Part shown: positions 1 to 6,466 of the stretch, piece by piece
Layout: each line of letters begins with the position of its first letter
Position numbering within the stretch: position 1 is the stretch's first letter
Origin: Bacteroidales bacterium
GTDB taxonomy: Bacteria > Bacteroidota > Bacteroidia > Bacteroidales > UBA932
DNA length: 13,880 nt
Reading direction: 5' to 3'
NCBI GenBank assembly: GCA_023230265.1
Contig: JALNXR010000027.1
Coordinates: forward strand, 1-13,880
Notes under the pieces: generated by a model
Databases searched by the model: none
What the model was told of the DNA's origin: nothing
The model's input: the letters and a program-made list of their open reading frames with translations, nothing else
Translations under genes and position numbers: made by a program

Positions 1-881
1 AGGTTGCGGTGTGTTGCCGCAATAAACCGGAGATCTGCCTTACGGGTGACTGACTCGCCGACACGTTCGTATTCATTCTCCTGCAGCACACGCAGGAGCT
101 TGAGTTGAATCAACGGGCTGATATCACCGATTTCATCCAGGAAAAGTGTCCCCCCTTCAGCCAACCCAATCCGTCCGACCTTATCTTTCACTGCACCGGT
201 GAAGGCACCCTTGGCGTGCCCGAAGAGTTCACTCTCTAAAAGGTTCTCCGAAAGGGCTGAGCAGTTAACCTTGACCAACGGCTTTCCACTGCGGGCGCTC
301 AACCCGTGGATAGCCTCCGCCACGAGCTCCTTCCCGGTTCCGGTCTCGCCTTCGATCAAAACAGTGATATCGGAATCAGCCGCAGGGGAGATGCGGGAAT
401 ACATCTGCTGCATGGCATGGCTGCTCCCCACGAGCCGTCCCAACCCCCGGACCGGCGTCGCATCATGTCGCATCACAGCCAGGTCCTGCTCCAGTTGGCG
501 TAATGGACGCAGATCTGTCAACGTTACAACAACGCCGACAGCGCGCTCTGCGTGGTCAAGCAGCACACGTGCATTCTTGAGCACGGGAATTGTATCGCCT
601 GCACGCGTTTGCGCTCTGCATTCAACACGGCTTACGGCAAGTTTTCCATCAGAGTGCTTCAGCAATGCGCAATCCAGAGGTGGTATATTAGCACTCGAAG
701 CATTTGCAACACAAATTAGATCCGGACATGGCTTGCCTAGCACCGCATCCCTGCTCCAACCGGTCATCTCCTCCATGGCACAATTCCAGAGTGTCACATG
801 GCAGCGGCTATCCAGTACAAATACACCCTCTGCCATTGTATCCATAATGCGCGCTAGCTGTATATCAGTCATTGTATTCAT
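1..881 (-). CDS. Sigma-54-dependent transcriptional activator (PAS + AAA+), 3' end outside window
   Basis: Bacterial enhancer-binding protein that would remodel sigma-54 RNA polymerase by ATP hydrolysis. 293 residues are visible. A PAS-like sensor lies at about residues 10-110 ('AEGVFVLDS', '[21 protein letters not shown]'). The AAA+ domain follows, with Walker A GETGTGKE at about 176, the sigma-54 contact loop GAFTGA at about 225, and Walker [11 protein letters not shown] at about 244. The frame is still open at base 1 (ending FIAATHRNL), so sensor II and the expected C-terminal Fis-type HTH lie off the edge. The ATG at 881 is the first one after an in-frame TGA at 894-896; another in-frame ATG is at 872, and no strong ribosome binding site marks either. 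There is no response-regulator receiver domain, so the signal is probably sensed directly by the PAS domain. Ligand and target genes cannot be told from here. Confidence 0.93.
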   Translation of the reverse strand, partial: MNTMTDIQLARIMDTMAEGVFVLDSRCHVTLWNCAMEEMTGWSRDAVLGKPCPDLICVANASSANIPPLDCALLKHSDGKLAVSRVECRAQTRAGDTIPVLKNARVLLDHAERAVGVVVTLTDLRPLRQLEQDLAVMRHDATPVRGLGRLVGSSHAMQQMYSRISPAADSDITVLIEGETGTGKELVAEAIHGLSARSGKPLVKVNCSALSENLLESELFGHAKGAFTGAVKDKVGRIGLAEGGTLFLDEIGDISPLIQLKLLRVLQENEYERVGESVTRKADLRFIAATHRN

Positions 882-1011
882 TTTTAGTGATGCTCATTAC
901 CTTTGGCACATTTGCGCCAGCCGCGCGACCTGCAAGCTTCACTCAAGTTGAAACTGTAGGGTTGGCGGCACTTGCTGTGCTTCACATATTTCCACGCCAA
1001 TTTATCCACTG

Positions 1012-1045
1012 TTGACAACGTACTTGATAACTAATGGATTGTCAA
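1012..1045. repeat. Short inverted repeat in the 882-1055 intergenic gap
   Basis: TTGACAA at 1012-1018 and TTGTCAA at 1039-1045 form perfect 7-bp arms, 20 bases apart, between the end of the DUF5615 gene and the start of the sigma-54 activator. It could be an operator for the activator or a weak hairpin; no T-tract follows. Nothing else was recognised in this gap. Confidence 0.35.
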
Positions 1046-1055
1046 GATGCGCGCA

Positions 1056-1406
1056 TTATGGGCGGGCAAAACGAACTTGGTTTTCTGTGGCTATAACAAA
1101 TGTATCCGCCACTTTTTTTTTGTGATTTTGCAAAAGTTGTGATAGTACAAAGATCTTTGATGATGCCGCCTCATCTTTAAGGCGAAGCAGGATCACACCT
1201 TTATGAAGTCGCCCATCTCGATAAACTTGTTCACCGAAATCTTTGTCATTTGTAATCAAAATCCAGTTTTCCTCATATGCCTTCTTAATAATGTCATCGT
1301 CATTCATTCCTCTGGAATCTTCAAACACCGAAAACACATCATAGTTTTGATCCCGCAACCACGCAGCAACAGATGGTCCGGTACACTCATCGACAATAAA
1401 TCGCAT
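1056..1406 (-). CDS. DUF5615 family PIN-like protein, putative toxin
   Basis: 116-residue PIN-like protein of the DUF5615 type, proposed toxin (RNase-like) of a DUF433/DUF5615 toxin-antitoxin pair. It shows the usual family features: an N-terminal 'MRFIVDE' strand with D6, an acidic cluster D36-D38 in 'MNDDDIIKKA', and the 'ILITNDKDFGE' motif with D54 and D56, which in PIN-fold proteins line the metal-binding active site. Length is normal for the family and no damage is visible. Its ATG shares one base with the TAA of the DUF433 gene (TAATG, 1404-1408), so the two are translationally coupled with the antitoxin first. The toxic activity is inferred from the family and the gene pairing, not shown by the sequence. 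Confidence 0.85.
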   Translation of the reverse strand: MRFIVDECTGPSVAAWLRDQNYDVFSVFEDSRGMNDDDIIKKAYEENWILITNDKDFGEQVYRDGRLHKGVILLRLKDEAASSKIFVLSQLLQNHKKKVADTFVIATENQVRFARP

Positions 1407-1654
1407 TATACAGACTCCACCATTAACGGCATAAATTCCATATTTTTAAGTGACTTTGTTGCAAAGAGCAAACATGCCTGAAGATCTTCCCTTGTCAGAC
1501 CTTGATATTCATTCAGAATCTCATTTTCTGTGGCTCCACACGCCAATCTATTAAGAATGAAATCAACAGTCAATCGTGTCCCTCGGATTACTGGCTTCCC
1601 CACTTTTATTTTTGGGTCTAAAACAATCCGATCAATTAAATTTTCATTCATCAT
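1406..1654 (-). CDS. DUF433 family antitoxin
   Basis: 82-residue DUF433 protein, the expected antitoxin and DNA-binding autoregulator of the downstream DUF5615 protein. Family hallmarks are visible: 'RIVLDPKIKVGKPVIRGTRLTV' near the N-terminus (the GKP.I.GTR signature), then 'LACGATENEILNEYQGLTREDLQA', the small winged-helix-like part. I place the start at the ATG at 1654 because AGGAGG lies 8 bases upstream (about 1663-1668). An in-frame start further upstream at 1696 would add 14 unfamily-like residues and has no ribosome binding site. The protein is complete and forms a two-gene operon with the DUF5615 gene. Confidence 0.85.
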   Translation of the reverse strand: MMNENLIDRIVLDPKIKVGKPVIRGTRLTVDFILNRLACGATENEILNEYQGLTREDLQACLLFATKSLKNMEFMPLMVESV

Positions 1655-1744
1655 AATTTGAACCTCCTGGAAAAGCTGTCCTGATAACATAATCACAGAA
1701 TAGCTCTTTTACTTCACTCATAAGTCATCTCTGAAACTGCGGTG

Positions 1745-1772
1745 ATTATATCATATTTGGCAAGTCACGCAA
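1745..1772 (-). promoter_or_regulatory. Sigma-70-type promoter for the DUF433/DUF5615 operon
   Basis: On the minus strand, TTGCGT (1772-1767), a 16-bp spacer and a perfect TATAAT (1750-1745) precede the antitoxin ATG by about 90 bases. Transcription would start near 1738, leaving a leader of about 84 nt. Autoregulation by the antitoxin here is inferred from how such operons usually work. Confidence 0.5.
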
Positions 1773-2059
1773 GATAACCCGTCTCAGAGCAAAGACCATC
1801 TTGCCTATGTCGGCAAACACATATAACCGCTTAAGAGCAGGTCAAAAATAATGAAAATGCAAAAACAACGCTAAACAGATCCATGTTATCCGCATGGCAA
1901 GTGCGGCTCGATTAAAATGGAAACAACAAAACTCACTTGAACTAACGGGCACTGCGGCTTCAGCGCCACACTTGATTTTCAAACTGAACTGATCTCCGAT
2001 TAAAAAAAGCAAAGCAATGGTCTAGTACGAATGACCACATATGAATAGCGCATAGATAG
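1773..2059. other. Intergenic stretch without recognisable genes
   Basis: AT-rich spacer between the toxin-antitoxin promoter and the glutathione peroxidase remnant. I read all frames and saw no protein-like stretch, and in particular no N-terminal third of the peroxidase that starts abruptly at 2060. No RNA gene was recognised. Confidence 0.5.
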
Positions 2060-2476
2060 GTTCTGCTGATTGTCAACACTGCGAGCAAGTGCGGGTTCAC
2101 GGGTCAATATGAGGGGCTGCAAAAATTATATCAAGCAAACAAGGAGCAGGGCTTTTTGGTGCTCGGATTTCCGTCCAACGACTTTATGCGGCAGGAACCG
2201 GGCAGCAACGAGGAGATACAATCGTTCTGCCGGTTGAATTACGGGGTCACTTTCCCTATGTTTGCCAAGATAGCGGTTAAAGGCAGCAATCAACACCCGC
2301 TCTACACCTGGCTGACAGCGCAAGCGTCAACTCCTGAGGGTGCTGGAAAAATTAGCTGGAATTTCAATAAATTTTTGATCTCCCGCGATGGCAAGGTTAT
2401 TGGCCGGTTTGGAAGCCGCACCGCGCCTGATGATAAAGAGCTGTTGCAGCCCATTAAAGACACCCTAGTGCAATAA
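2060..2476 (+). pseudogene. Glutathione peroxidase, 5'-truncated
   Basis: The open frame encodes the C-terminal 138 residues of a glutathione/thioredoxin peroxidase (BtuE-like), which reduces hydroperoxides. Recognisable blocks are 'VLLIVNTASKCGFTGQYEGL' with the catalytic Cys (TGC, not selenocysteine), 'LVLGFPSNDFMRQEPGSNEEI', 'GVTFPMFAKIAVKG', and 'WNFNKFLISRDGKVIGRF' carrying the tetrad Trp and Asn. The usual Gln after 'FPSN' is Asp here. Family members start about 30 residues earlier; here a TAG at 2057-2059 interrupts immediately before 'VLLIVN', and nothing upstream resembles the missing N-terminus. No ribosome-binding site or start codon fits, so I call it a decayed fragment. The peroxidase assignment is firm; non-functionality is inferred. 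It is one of only two rightward units in the window. Confidence 0.82.
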
Positions 2477-2701
2477 CCTTTTTGAGTGTGTTCGGATGCT
2501 TGACGCGAATTCATCTTCAGAAACACCGAAAAATTTTGAAAACAGCAAAGCCGTGCTTGGGGTAATTCCATGCCGTTGATTCACAATCTCATTAATTCGC
2601 TGATGGGGCTGCTTCACTGTTCCAAGATGAAGGGCTCTGTTTTCCACTATTAAGTTTGATACCCCACCGCATCCCGATGGTTTTTGAGGTGGAGGAACCA
2701 C
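2465..2701 (-). pseudogene. Eroded HigA-like (XRE family) antitoxin fragment
   Basis: Between about 2632 and 2507 the minus-strand frame reads 'ALHLGTVKQPHQRINEIVNQ' and then 'RHGITPSTALLFSKFFGVSEDEF'. This matches the middle of HigA-type helix-turn-helix antitoxins (LG V..QRINEIVNG.RGIT.DTAL.L...FG). The expected N-terminal part (PGE.L.E.....) is absent; the preceding 'PPPQKPSGCGGVSN' does not belong to the family, and three extra residues sit between 'LG' and 'PHQR'. After 'FGVSEDEF' the usual 'W.NLQ' is lost. It overlaps the 3' end of the peroxidase remnant on the opposite strand by 12 bases. No higB-like toxin is visible next to it. I treat it as a decayed antitoxin remnant. Confidence 0.6.
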
Positions 2702-2791
2702 ATCAATGCAAGAAGTAAAAAAACGTTCAATCTACAGAGATCTGAAGGTTGTGGAGTCGCACGGCTGATGCGAATGCGCTACGTTGTTTTT

Positions 2792-2819
2792 GAGGTGAAA
2801 AATCTTAGAGGTGAAAAAT
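2792..2819. repeat. Direct repeat GAGGTGAAAAAT x2
   Basis: GAGGTGAAAAAT occurs at 2792-2803 and again at 2808-2819, 16 bases apart start to start, just in front of the large hairpin. Function unknown; it may be a duplication scar. Confidence 0.55.
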
Positions 2820-2822
2820 GGG

Positions 2823-2884
2823 CATCCACCACATAGCGGCGGACATACTGAAAGCAGCACAGTATATCCGCTATGCGGTGGATG
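2823..2884. repeat. Long near-perfect hairpin (arms of 28 and 25 nt)
   Basis: Left arm 2823-2850 pairs with right arm 2860-2884: CATCCACC, one mismatch, CATAGCGG, a 3-nt bulge, A, one mismatch, ATACTG, with a 9-nt loop (2851-2859). Downstream on + is ATTAAAAAAC; on minus a modest T-run (ATTTTT) follows. It is longer than a normal intrinsic terminator and could be a MITE/REP-like element, a structured RNA, or a bidirectional terminator. The rest of 2702-3002 holds no gene that I can see; a 10-bp palindrome CGCTTAAGCG lies at about 2956-2965. Confidence 0.7.
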
Positions 2885-3002
2885 ATTAAAAAACAAGCCG
2901 CAATCAGATCCGATAAACAACTTTCTAGAAAGCTCATAATTGTTTTTTTCTAATCGCTTAAGCGGACCAACATGAATATCCTCAAAGCCCTTTGGTAAGG
3001 TC

Positions 3003-3590
3003 CTAGCTTCCCCCTAGCGGTCCCCCCGGTAAAGGGCGGGAATCGTGTGCTTCAAGCCGATGGGTCATCTCAGCCGCAAGGGTGATGCAGTCGATGAGAT
3101 TGTCGGTACCAGCGGCAGGTGCGGGCTCGACATCATTTTCCAGGTGCTCCGAAAAAGCTTTGGTCAGGCGGTCAAGACGCGCAAAGTAATTCTTGAGTTC
3201 GATTTCGTCGCCGTGCTCCCAGAAGCCGCTCTCATCGGTGACAGCAAGATCGGGCAGGTGAGTGTCGCGGATGTGGCGCAGGAGATCGCAGAGTGCGTGG
3301 TGGGCTTCGGTGCCGGCATAGTGAGTTTTGACGGAGACGATGAGGATGGACTCGCCGCCGGGCGCGAGAAGGTCGCCGAGTGCATGAAGGCGGCCCTCAC
3401 CATCGAAAAGGAAGGGGATCGGCTCCAGCTTAGTCACTGGTTGGAGAATGATTCCAACAAGAGCTGCATCGGCATCATCGACTGTGATCGTGCCCCAATC
3501 CTGGCTAGCGGCATAAGCCGCAAGCTCGCGTACGAGAGCGGCGCGCCGGTCTGGGTCAGGCTGGCAGCCTGTATAGTGGAGTGTTGTCAT
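3003..3590 (-). CDS. Hypothetical protein (195 aa), second gene of the fic transcript
   Basis: I do not recognise this protein. It is a soluble-looking, acidic 195-residue protein without signal peptide or membrane segments. Predicted features by eye are an N-terminal helix ('RRAALVRELAAYAASQDWG'), alternating strands up to 'ESILIVSVKTHYAG', then a helical half containing 'HHALCDLLRHIRDTHLPDL', 'ELKNYFARLDRLTKAFSEHL' and a C-terminal tail rich in Gly/Pro. The ATG at 3590 has a good ribosome binding site (GAGG, 7 bases upstream) and lies 27 bases after the fic stop, so the genes are probably co-transcribed. Its codons are much more GC-rich than most of the window, as is the fic remnant, suggesting the pair arrived together. 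A role as Fic partner is only a guess from position. Confidence 0.72.
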   Translation of the reverse strand: MTTLHYTGCQPDPDRRAALVRELAAYAASQDWGTITVDDADAALVGIILQPVTKLEPIPFLFDGEGRLHALGDLLAPGGESILIVSVKTHYAGTEAHHALCDLLRHIRDTHLPDLAVTDESGFWEHGDEIELKNYFARLDRLTKAFSEHLENDVEPAPAAGTDNLIDCITLAAEMTHRLEAHDSRPLPGGPLGGS

Positions 3591-3617
3591 AGTGTTACCT
3601 CATTTGCTTCGGAAGAC

Positions 3618-4282
3618 TTACCAATGGCCAGTCTTATCGGAACCAACCCGTTTAATGACCCCCGCCTCCCGAAGAGCTTTCAGCGCGCGCTTGATGGTTC
3701 TGTCCGTCAACCCCAGCGTATGAGCAATTTCCTGACTGGTGATTCTGGGGTTGGCGCTTAAAAGGATGAGTACTTTCTGTTGCAATGCGTTTACAGTGAC
3801 ATTTACAGGGACATCGGCGATGGCCTTCCGACCAGCGTCCTTCGCTTTCATCGTCTCAGTGGCGAGGTCAACGTACTTGTAAAGCGAGTTCTCGATGACG
3901 CCCAGCATGAAGTCGATGAACGGGCGGCAGTCCACACCGTCGTGGTGGGACTCCTGAAGTGCTTTGTAGTAGAGTGCCTGATTGTAATGAATAAGGGTTT
4001 CAATGGGCATCCATGCGAAAAGAGGGTTCCATTTTGAGAGAATGAGCGTTTGCCAGAGGCGGCCGGTTTGCCGTTGATGACATCCGTCACCTGCTCAAGC
4101 GTGAGCCTGTTGCCTTCGATGGCCGTTGAAGCGTGAATCGACAGGATGCGGTTCAGCTTGCGCAATCGCAGTACGTCGCCTGACTGCTCTTCGCTCATCT
4201 TAATCCGCTCAAGCAGGGCGTGTATACCACCAACTTTTTCATGCCAGCGTGACGATTCCGAAAAGAATTTTGTAGCTTTCAT
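3618..4282 (-). pseudogene. Fic family AMP-transferase gene with its catalytic centre deleted
   Basis: Fic enzymes transfer AMP (or other NMP) to target proteins through an HPFx(D/E)GNGR motif. The 5' piece (4282 to about 4064) has the Fic_N region: 'WHEKVGGIHALLERIK', then the inhibitory helix motif S52-TAI-E56-G57 in 'ASTAIEGN', and 'LTLEQVTDVINGKP'. It then jumps, in another frame, into 'GRLWQTLILSKWNPLFAW' and continues as the normal C-terminal part ('PIETLIHYNQALYYKAL', 'CRPFIDFML'), ending in a winged helix ('TSQEIAHTLGLTDRTIKRAL'). The segment that would hold HPFxxGNGR is missing at the junction near 4058-4066, where the reading frame also shifts. Start ATG 4282 has GAGG upstream. The enzyme cannot be active; whether either half is made is unknown. 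Confidence 0.87.
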
Positions 4283-4438
4283 GAAATTCCTCTTTGTCTC
4301 TGTATGCGTAACTCGATGGCACGTGAATCGAGAGCTTTTCTACTGACTGTTAAAATCCTACCCACCAAAATCTCTCCTTTTTAACAAGAGCATCATAGTA
4401 CCATAAGACCGTAGTGCAAACAACATTGATCCTCTCAC

Positions 4439-4447
4439 GGTTTACGA
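4439..4447. repeat. Target site duplication, left copy (GGTTTACGA)
   Basis: Nine bases directly abutting the left inverted repeat, repeated exactly at 6188-6196 after the right one. This shows the element inserted as a unit and has not rearranged since. Confidence 0.9.
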
Positions 4448-4469
4448 GGGTGTGATTCTGTTTCGTAAC
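4448..4469 (+). repeat. Left terminal inverted repeat of the insertion sequence
   Basis: Begins GGGTGTGATTC and ends CGTAAC. It matches the reverse complement of 6166-6187 at 17 of 22 positions, with identical six outer bases (GGGTGT) and identical inner GTAAC. Confidence 0.85.
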
Positions 4470-4498
4470 ATTTATTTATGATAAAAGCGTGTTTGGTG

Positions 4499-4527
4499 TT
4501 GCCAGGCTTATTTTTTTGCGCTATTAT
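4499..4527 (+). promoter_or_regulatory. Promoter of the insertion sequence
   Basis: TTGCCA at 4499-4504, a 17-bp spacer and TATTAT at 4522-4527 give a good sigma-70 promoter inside the left end of the element. It is followed by a ribosome binding site GGAGA (4544-4548) and the ATG at 4558. Confidence 0.6.
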
Positions 4528-4557
4528 ATAGGTCTCTTAGGAAGGAGACTTGTATTT

Positions 4558-4884
4558 ATGAAGAAAACCATCGCTGATAGCGAGAAAAAATTGGTCGATA
4601 TCCGCAAGGAAATGGCTGAGCTCGGCCCTGTGTTGTTTGGGGACATGAGCGCCAAGACCCAGAAATATAAGAAGGCCGACGGCACTGTTTCACGGCAGAA
4701 GGCCCAGTCCCTGTTCCGGTTCGCGAAGACCGGCGGAAAGATGACAAAGCGCATTCCTGCCGACGCAGAGCCGTCCGTACGAAAGATGATTACGAACGGC
4801 AAAAAATACATCACCTTGCGGAAGGAGTATGAACGCATCCTCACCTCGCTTTCGCTTGAGGGAACTTTAAAAAAAAACTCTTGA
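4558..4884 (+). CDS. Insertion sequence upstream ORF (DUF6788-like, orfA)
   Basis: 108-residue basic, mostly helical protein. It shows 'EMAELGPVLFGDMSAKTQKY', a Lys/Arg-rich middle and 'NGKKYITLRKEYERILTSL', an outline I associate with DUF6788-type proteins found beside transposases. The CxxxxCxC-like cysteines of many such proteins are missing. The ATG at 4558 is chosen because GGAGA lies 9 bases upstream; an earlier in-frame start at 4489 lies upstream of the promoter's expected transcription start. The ORF ends ...TLKKNS at a TGA (4882-4884) just after nine A's, and the transposase frame is -1 relative to it. It probably serves as the N-terminal DNA-binding or regulatory part of the transposase, alone or as a frameshift fusion. 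The function is inferred. Confidence 0.75.
   Translation: MKKTIADSEKKLVDIRKEMAELGPVLFGDMSAKTQKYKKADGTVSRQKAQSLFRFAKTGGKMTKRIPADAEPSVRKMITNGKKYITLRKEYERILTSLSLEGTLKKNS
4869..4884 (+). promoter_or_regulatory. Probable -1 ribosomal frameshift site joining the two IS ORFs
   Basis: A run of nine A's (4869-4877) ends in the heptamer A AAA AAC (4872-4878), phased correctly to the upstream frame, four bases before its TGA stop. Slippage by -1 leads straight into the transposase frame, predicting a join 'TLKKN-LLIIHPP' and a fusion of about 536 residues. A-run slippage is well known in two-ORF insertion sequences. Confidence 0.6.
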
Positions 4885-6164
4885 TCATTCACCCGCCTGT
4901 CATGGCAAACCTCACTGAGGTCATCGGGCGGGCGCTCGCCGAGGTAAATGTGTGCTCTGAGAGCGCATATCTTCCTGTAGATTTGAACGTAGATGCGTTA
5001 GACGCGACACTTGCCGATCTGCGTGAACATCTATCGCTTGTGACACTCGGCCTCGCACGCTTGCCTGTGAAGGGGTCACGGGGCATACGCGCCAGTGATG
5101 TGCTTTCCGTTGCCGGTCGAATCACCGTATACAAGAAATATGTTCCTCGAGACGGGCACCCGAAATCCCCAGTTTTTACAGGATGCATGCATCGCGTCAC
5201 AAGGGGTGCGTGCAAGGTAGTCAGCAAGTGCGGAGCTACATTGGGTTCGATGCAGGAAGCATCTCAGACAATAGCAGAGCTTCTCCACTTCAAGCTGTCC
5301 CCCTCAAAGGTTAGAACGATAACGCTTCGTGAGGGCAAGCGAATTGCGGAGAAAGGCCCGTTGAGGTCTGCTGCGTTCGACAAAAAAACAGTCATCCCCG
5401 GAAAATGTACGCCAGTGGAGAAGACCATGTTGCTGTCTGTTGACGGCACATGCGCACCATGCTCAAAGATCGACACAGATAAGAGTATCGGCAGGGACGG
5501 AAAGCCAGCCAAAGGGCGGGAACTGAAAGTGGGTATGGCTGGCGTTTATAAATGGCTGAACAAGGACAAAGTCCCAGTAATACCCGCCAACATGAGACAA
5601 TATGTCGTGACGCATCTGGACTGCACTGTCATTGGCACCCAATTATTGGAACTTGCCCGTTTACTTGGATATGCAACCATCAAGCGGGTGCAGTTCATAG
5701 GCGACGGGGCAGCATGGATAGCCAAGATGGCTGGTGACTCGTTCAAGGGTGCGGAGTTCACCGTGGACTTCTACCATGCTTGCGAATATCTCTGCACCTT
5801 GTGCAGGGAACTCGGGCTTGAAAACCATATGACGATTTTCAAGAAGGTGCGATGTATTATGAAAACTCATTCGGTGGACGCCGCGCTTAGGCATCTTCAG
5901 AAGAGGTATCCGCATGAGATGAAAAATGCGAACCCGGCGGCAGGCAAAGCCTATGCATATCTCGATGAGCGGAGAAAAAATATGGAATACGGACGACTGC
6001 GAAAGCAGGGGTATTTTATTGGTTCGGGCCATATCGAATCCGCATGCAAGCTTATCGTCGGAACACGATGTAAGCAGGCTGGAATGCGCTGGAGACATCA
6101 CAACGCAGCTCACGTGTCGTCAGTCCGTGCGGCCATCCGATCAAACACTTTTTGGGCGATATGA
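4881..6164 (+). CDS. ISKra4-family-like DDE transposase
   Basis: 427-residue transposase. The DDE residues are visible as D188 in 'MLLSVDGTCAP', D275 in 'VQFIGDGAAWI' and E386 in 'YFIGSGHIESACK'. Family-typical stretches are 'VDFYHACEYL' after the second Asp, 'YAYLDERRKNMEYGRLRKQG' before the Glu, and 'VGTRCKQAGMRWR' after it. Two Cys pairs lie in the N-terminal half, but no clear zinc finger. The frame opens with a TTG at 4881 overlapping the orfA stop (TTGA). There is no good ribosome binding site there, so production by -1 frameshifting from orfA, or coupling, is likely; an internal ATG at 4902 ('MANLTEV') is another possible start. The ORF ends two bases before the right inverted repeat. 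It appears intact and would move the element by DDE strand transfer. Confidence 0.88.
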   Translation: MIIHPPVMANLTEVIGRALAEVNVCSESAYLPVDLNVDALDATLADLREHLSLVTLGLARLPVKGSRGIRASDVLSVAGRITVYKKYVPRDGHPKSPVFTGCMHRVTRGACKVVSKCGATLGSMQEASQTIAELLHFKLSPSKVRTITLREGKRIAEKGPLRSAAFDKKTVIPGKCTPVEKTMLLSVDGTCAPCSKIDTDKSIGRDGKPAKGRELKVGMAGVYKWLNKDKVPVIPANMRQYVVTHLDCTVIGTQLLELARLLGYATIKRVQFIGDGAAWIAKMAGDSFKGAEFTVDFYHACEYLCTLCRELGLENHMTIFKKVRCIMKTHSVDAALRHLQKRYPHEMKNANPAAGKAYAYLDERRKNMEYGRLRKQGYFIGSGHIESACKLIVGTRCKQAGMRWRHHNAAHVSSVRAAIRSNTFWAI

Positions 6165-6165
6165 T

Positions 6166-6187
6166 GTTACAGAATAAAATTACACCC
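6166..6187 (-). repeat. Right terminal inverted repeat of the insertion sequence
   Basis: Read inward on the minus strand it begins GGGTGTAATT and ends CTGTAAC, pairing with 4448-4469 at 17 of 22 positions. It starts two bases after the transposase stop codon. Confidence 0.85.
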
Positions 6188-6196
6188 GGTTTACGA
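6188..6196. repeat. Target site duplication, right copy (GGTTTACGA)
   Basis: Exact copy of 4439-4447, directly after the right inverted repeat. Confidence 0.9.
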
Positions 6197-6466
6197 TCAA
6201 TGTTCTAAGATAAAAAGCGGCACCATTACTCGATCGTGTACTCCCCAAAATCTGTTTAAAAAGAATTACAAAATCGGCTTGAAAACCGCAATCCCGATGC
6301 GGGATTATTGTATGGTGTTGATTTTATTCTGGTTGGCCATGTGTGCTCCTTGTTTCTGTGCCCTTTTGCTCTTTTGCTCATTCAGCCATTCGAGGATTTG
6401 AAATAAGTGTCATTTCTCACCTCTCTTTTTTACAGATGTTTCAGCACTTTTAAGACTGGCAAAATA
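6197..6466. other. Gap downstream of the AbiEi-like gene: palindrome and short translated-looking remnants
   Basis: The place where an AbiEii-type toxin gene would be expected holds only scraps. On the minus strand, GAGAGGTGAGAA precedes an ATG at 6413 opening an 11-codon frame (6413-6378, 'MTLISNPRMAE'). A second overlapping frame reads 'FQILEWLNEQKSKRAQKQ', and another ATG with AAGGAG in front opens 'MANQNKINTIQ' and then stops. A perfect palindrome AATCCCG-ATG-CGGGATT lies at 6290-6306. I see no toxin domain; this is consistent with a deleted partner gene. Confidence 0.4.

Larger units (their letters stand above)
4448..6187 (+). mobile_element. Complete ISKra4-family-like insertion sequence, 1740 bp
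   Basis: The element is bounded by 22-bp imperfect inverted repeats and a 9-bp direct duplication. It carries its own promoter (4499-4527), a small upstream ORF (4558-4884) and a DDE transposase (4881-6164), overlapping at an A-run. The transposase resembles ISKra4-family enzymes. It sits between the fic remnant and the AbiEi-like gene, inserted in intergenic DNA, so it does not itself disrupt either. Both ORFs are free of frameshifts other than the programmed-looking one, so it may still be mobile. Exact subgroup cannot be decided by eye. Confidence 0.9.

Noticed and set aside
904..915. TGGCAC...TTGC resembling a sigma-54 promoter upstream of the activator
   Set aside because: The two elements are three bases too close together for the -24/-12 spacing; a similar one near 962-975 is also too close.
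199..951. 250-codon open frame on the plus strand
   Set aside because: It is the antisense shadow of the sigma-54 activator, whose Walker A, GAFTGA and Walker B motifs are unambiguous on the minus strand.
2987..3037. GCCCTTT / AAAGGGC stem around the end of the 195-aa gene as a terminator
   Set aside because: Only 7 bp with a 37-base loop and no T-tract of useful length.
3045..3761. 238-codon plus-strand frame opposite the 195-aa gene
   Set aside because: It spans the end of fic and the 195-aa gene, has no ribosome binding site, and its composition is explained by GC-rich codons on the other strand.
4524..4892. Minus-strand frame of 122 codons inside the insertion sequence
   Set aside because: Shadow of orfA, which has a promoter, ribosome binding site and frameshift link to the transposase.
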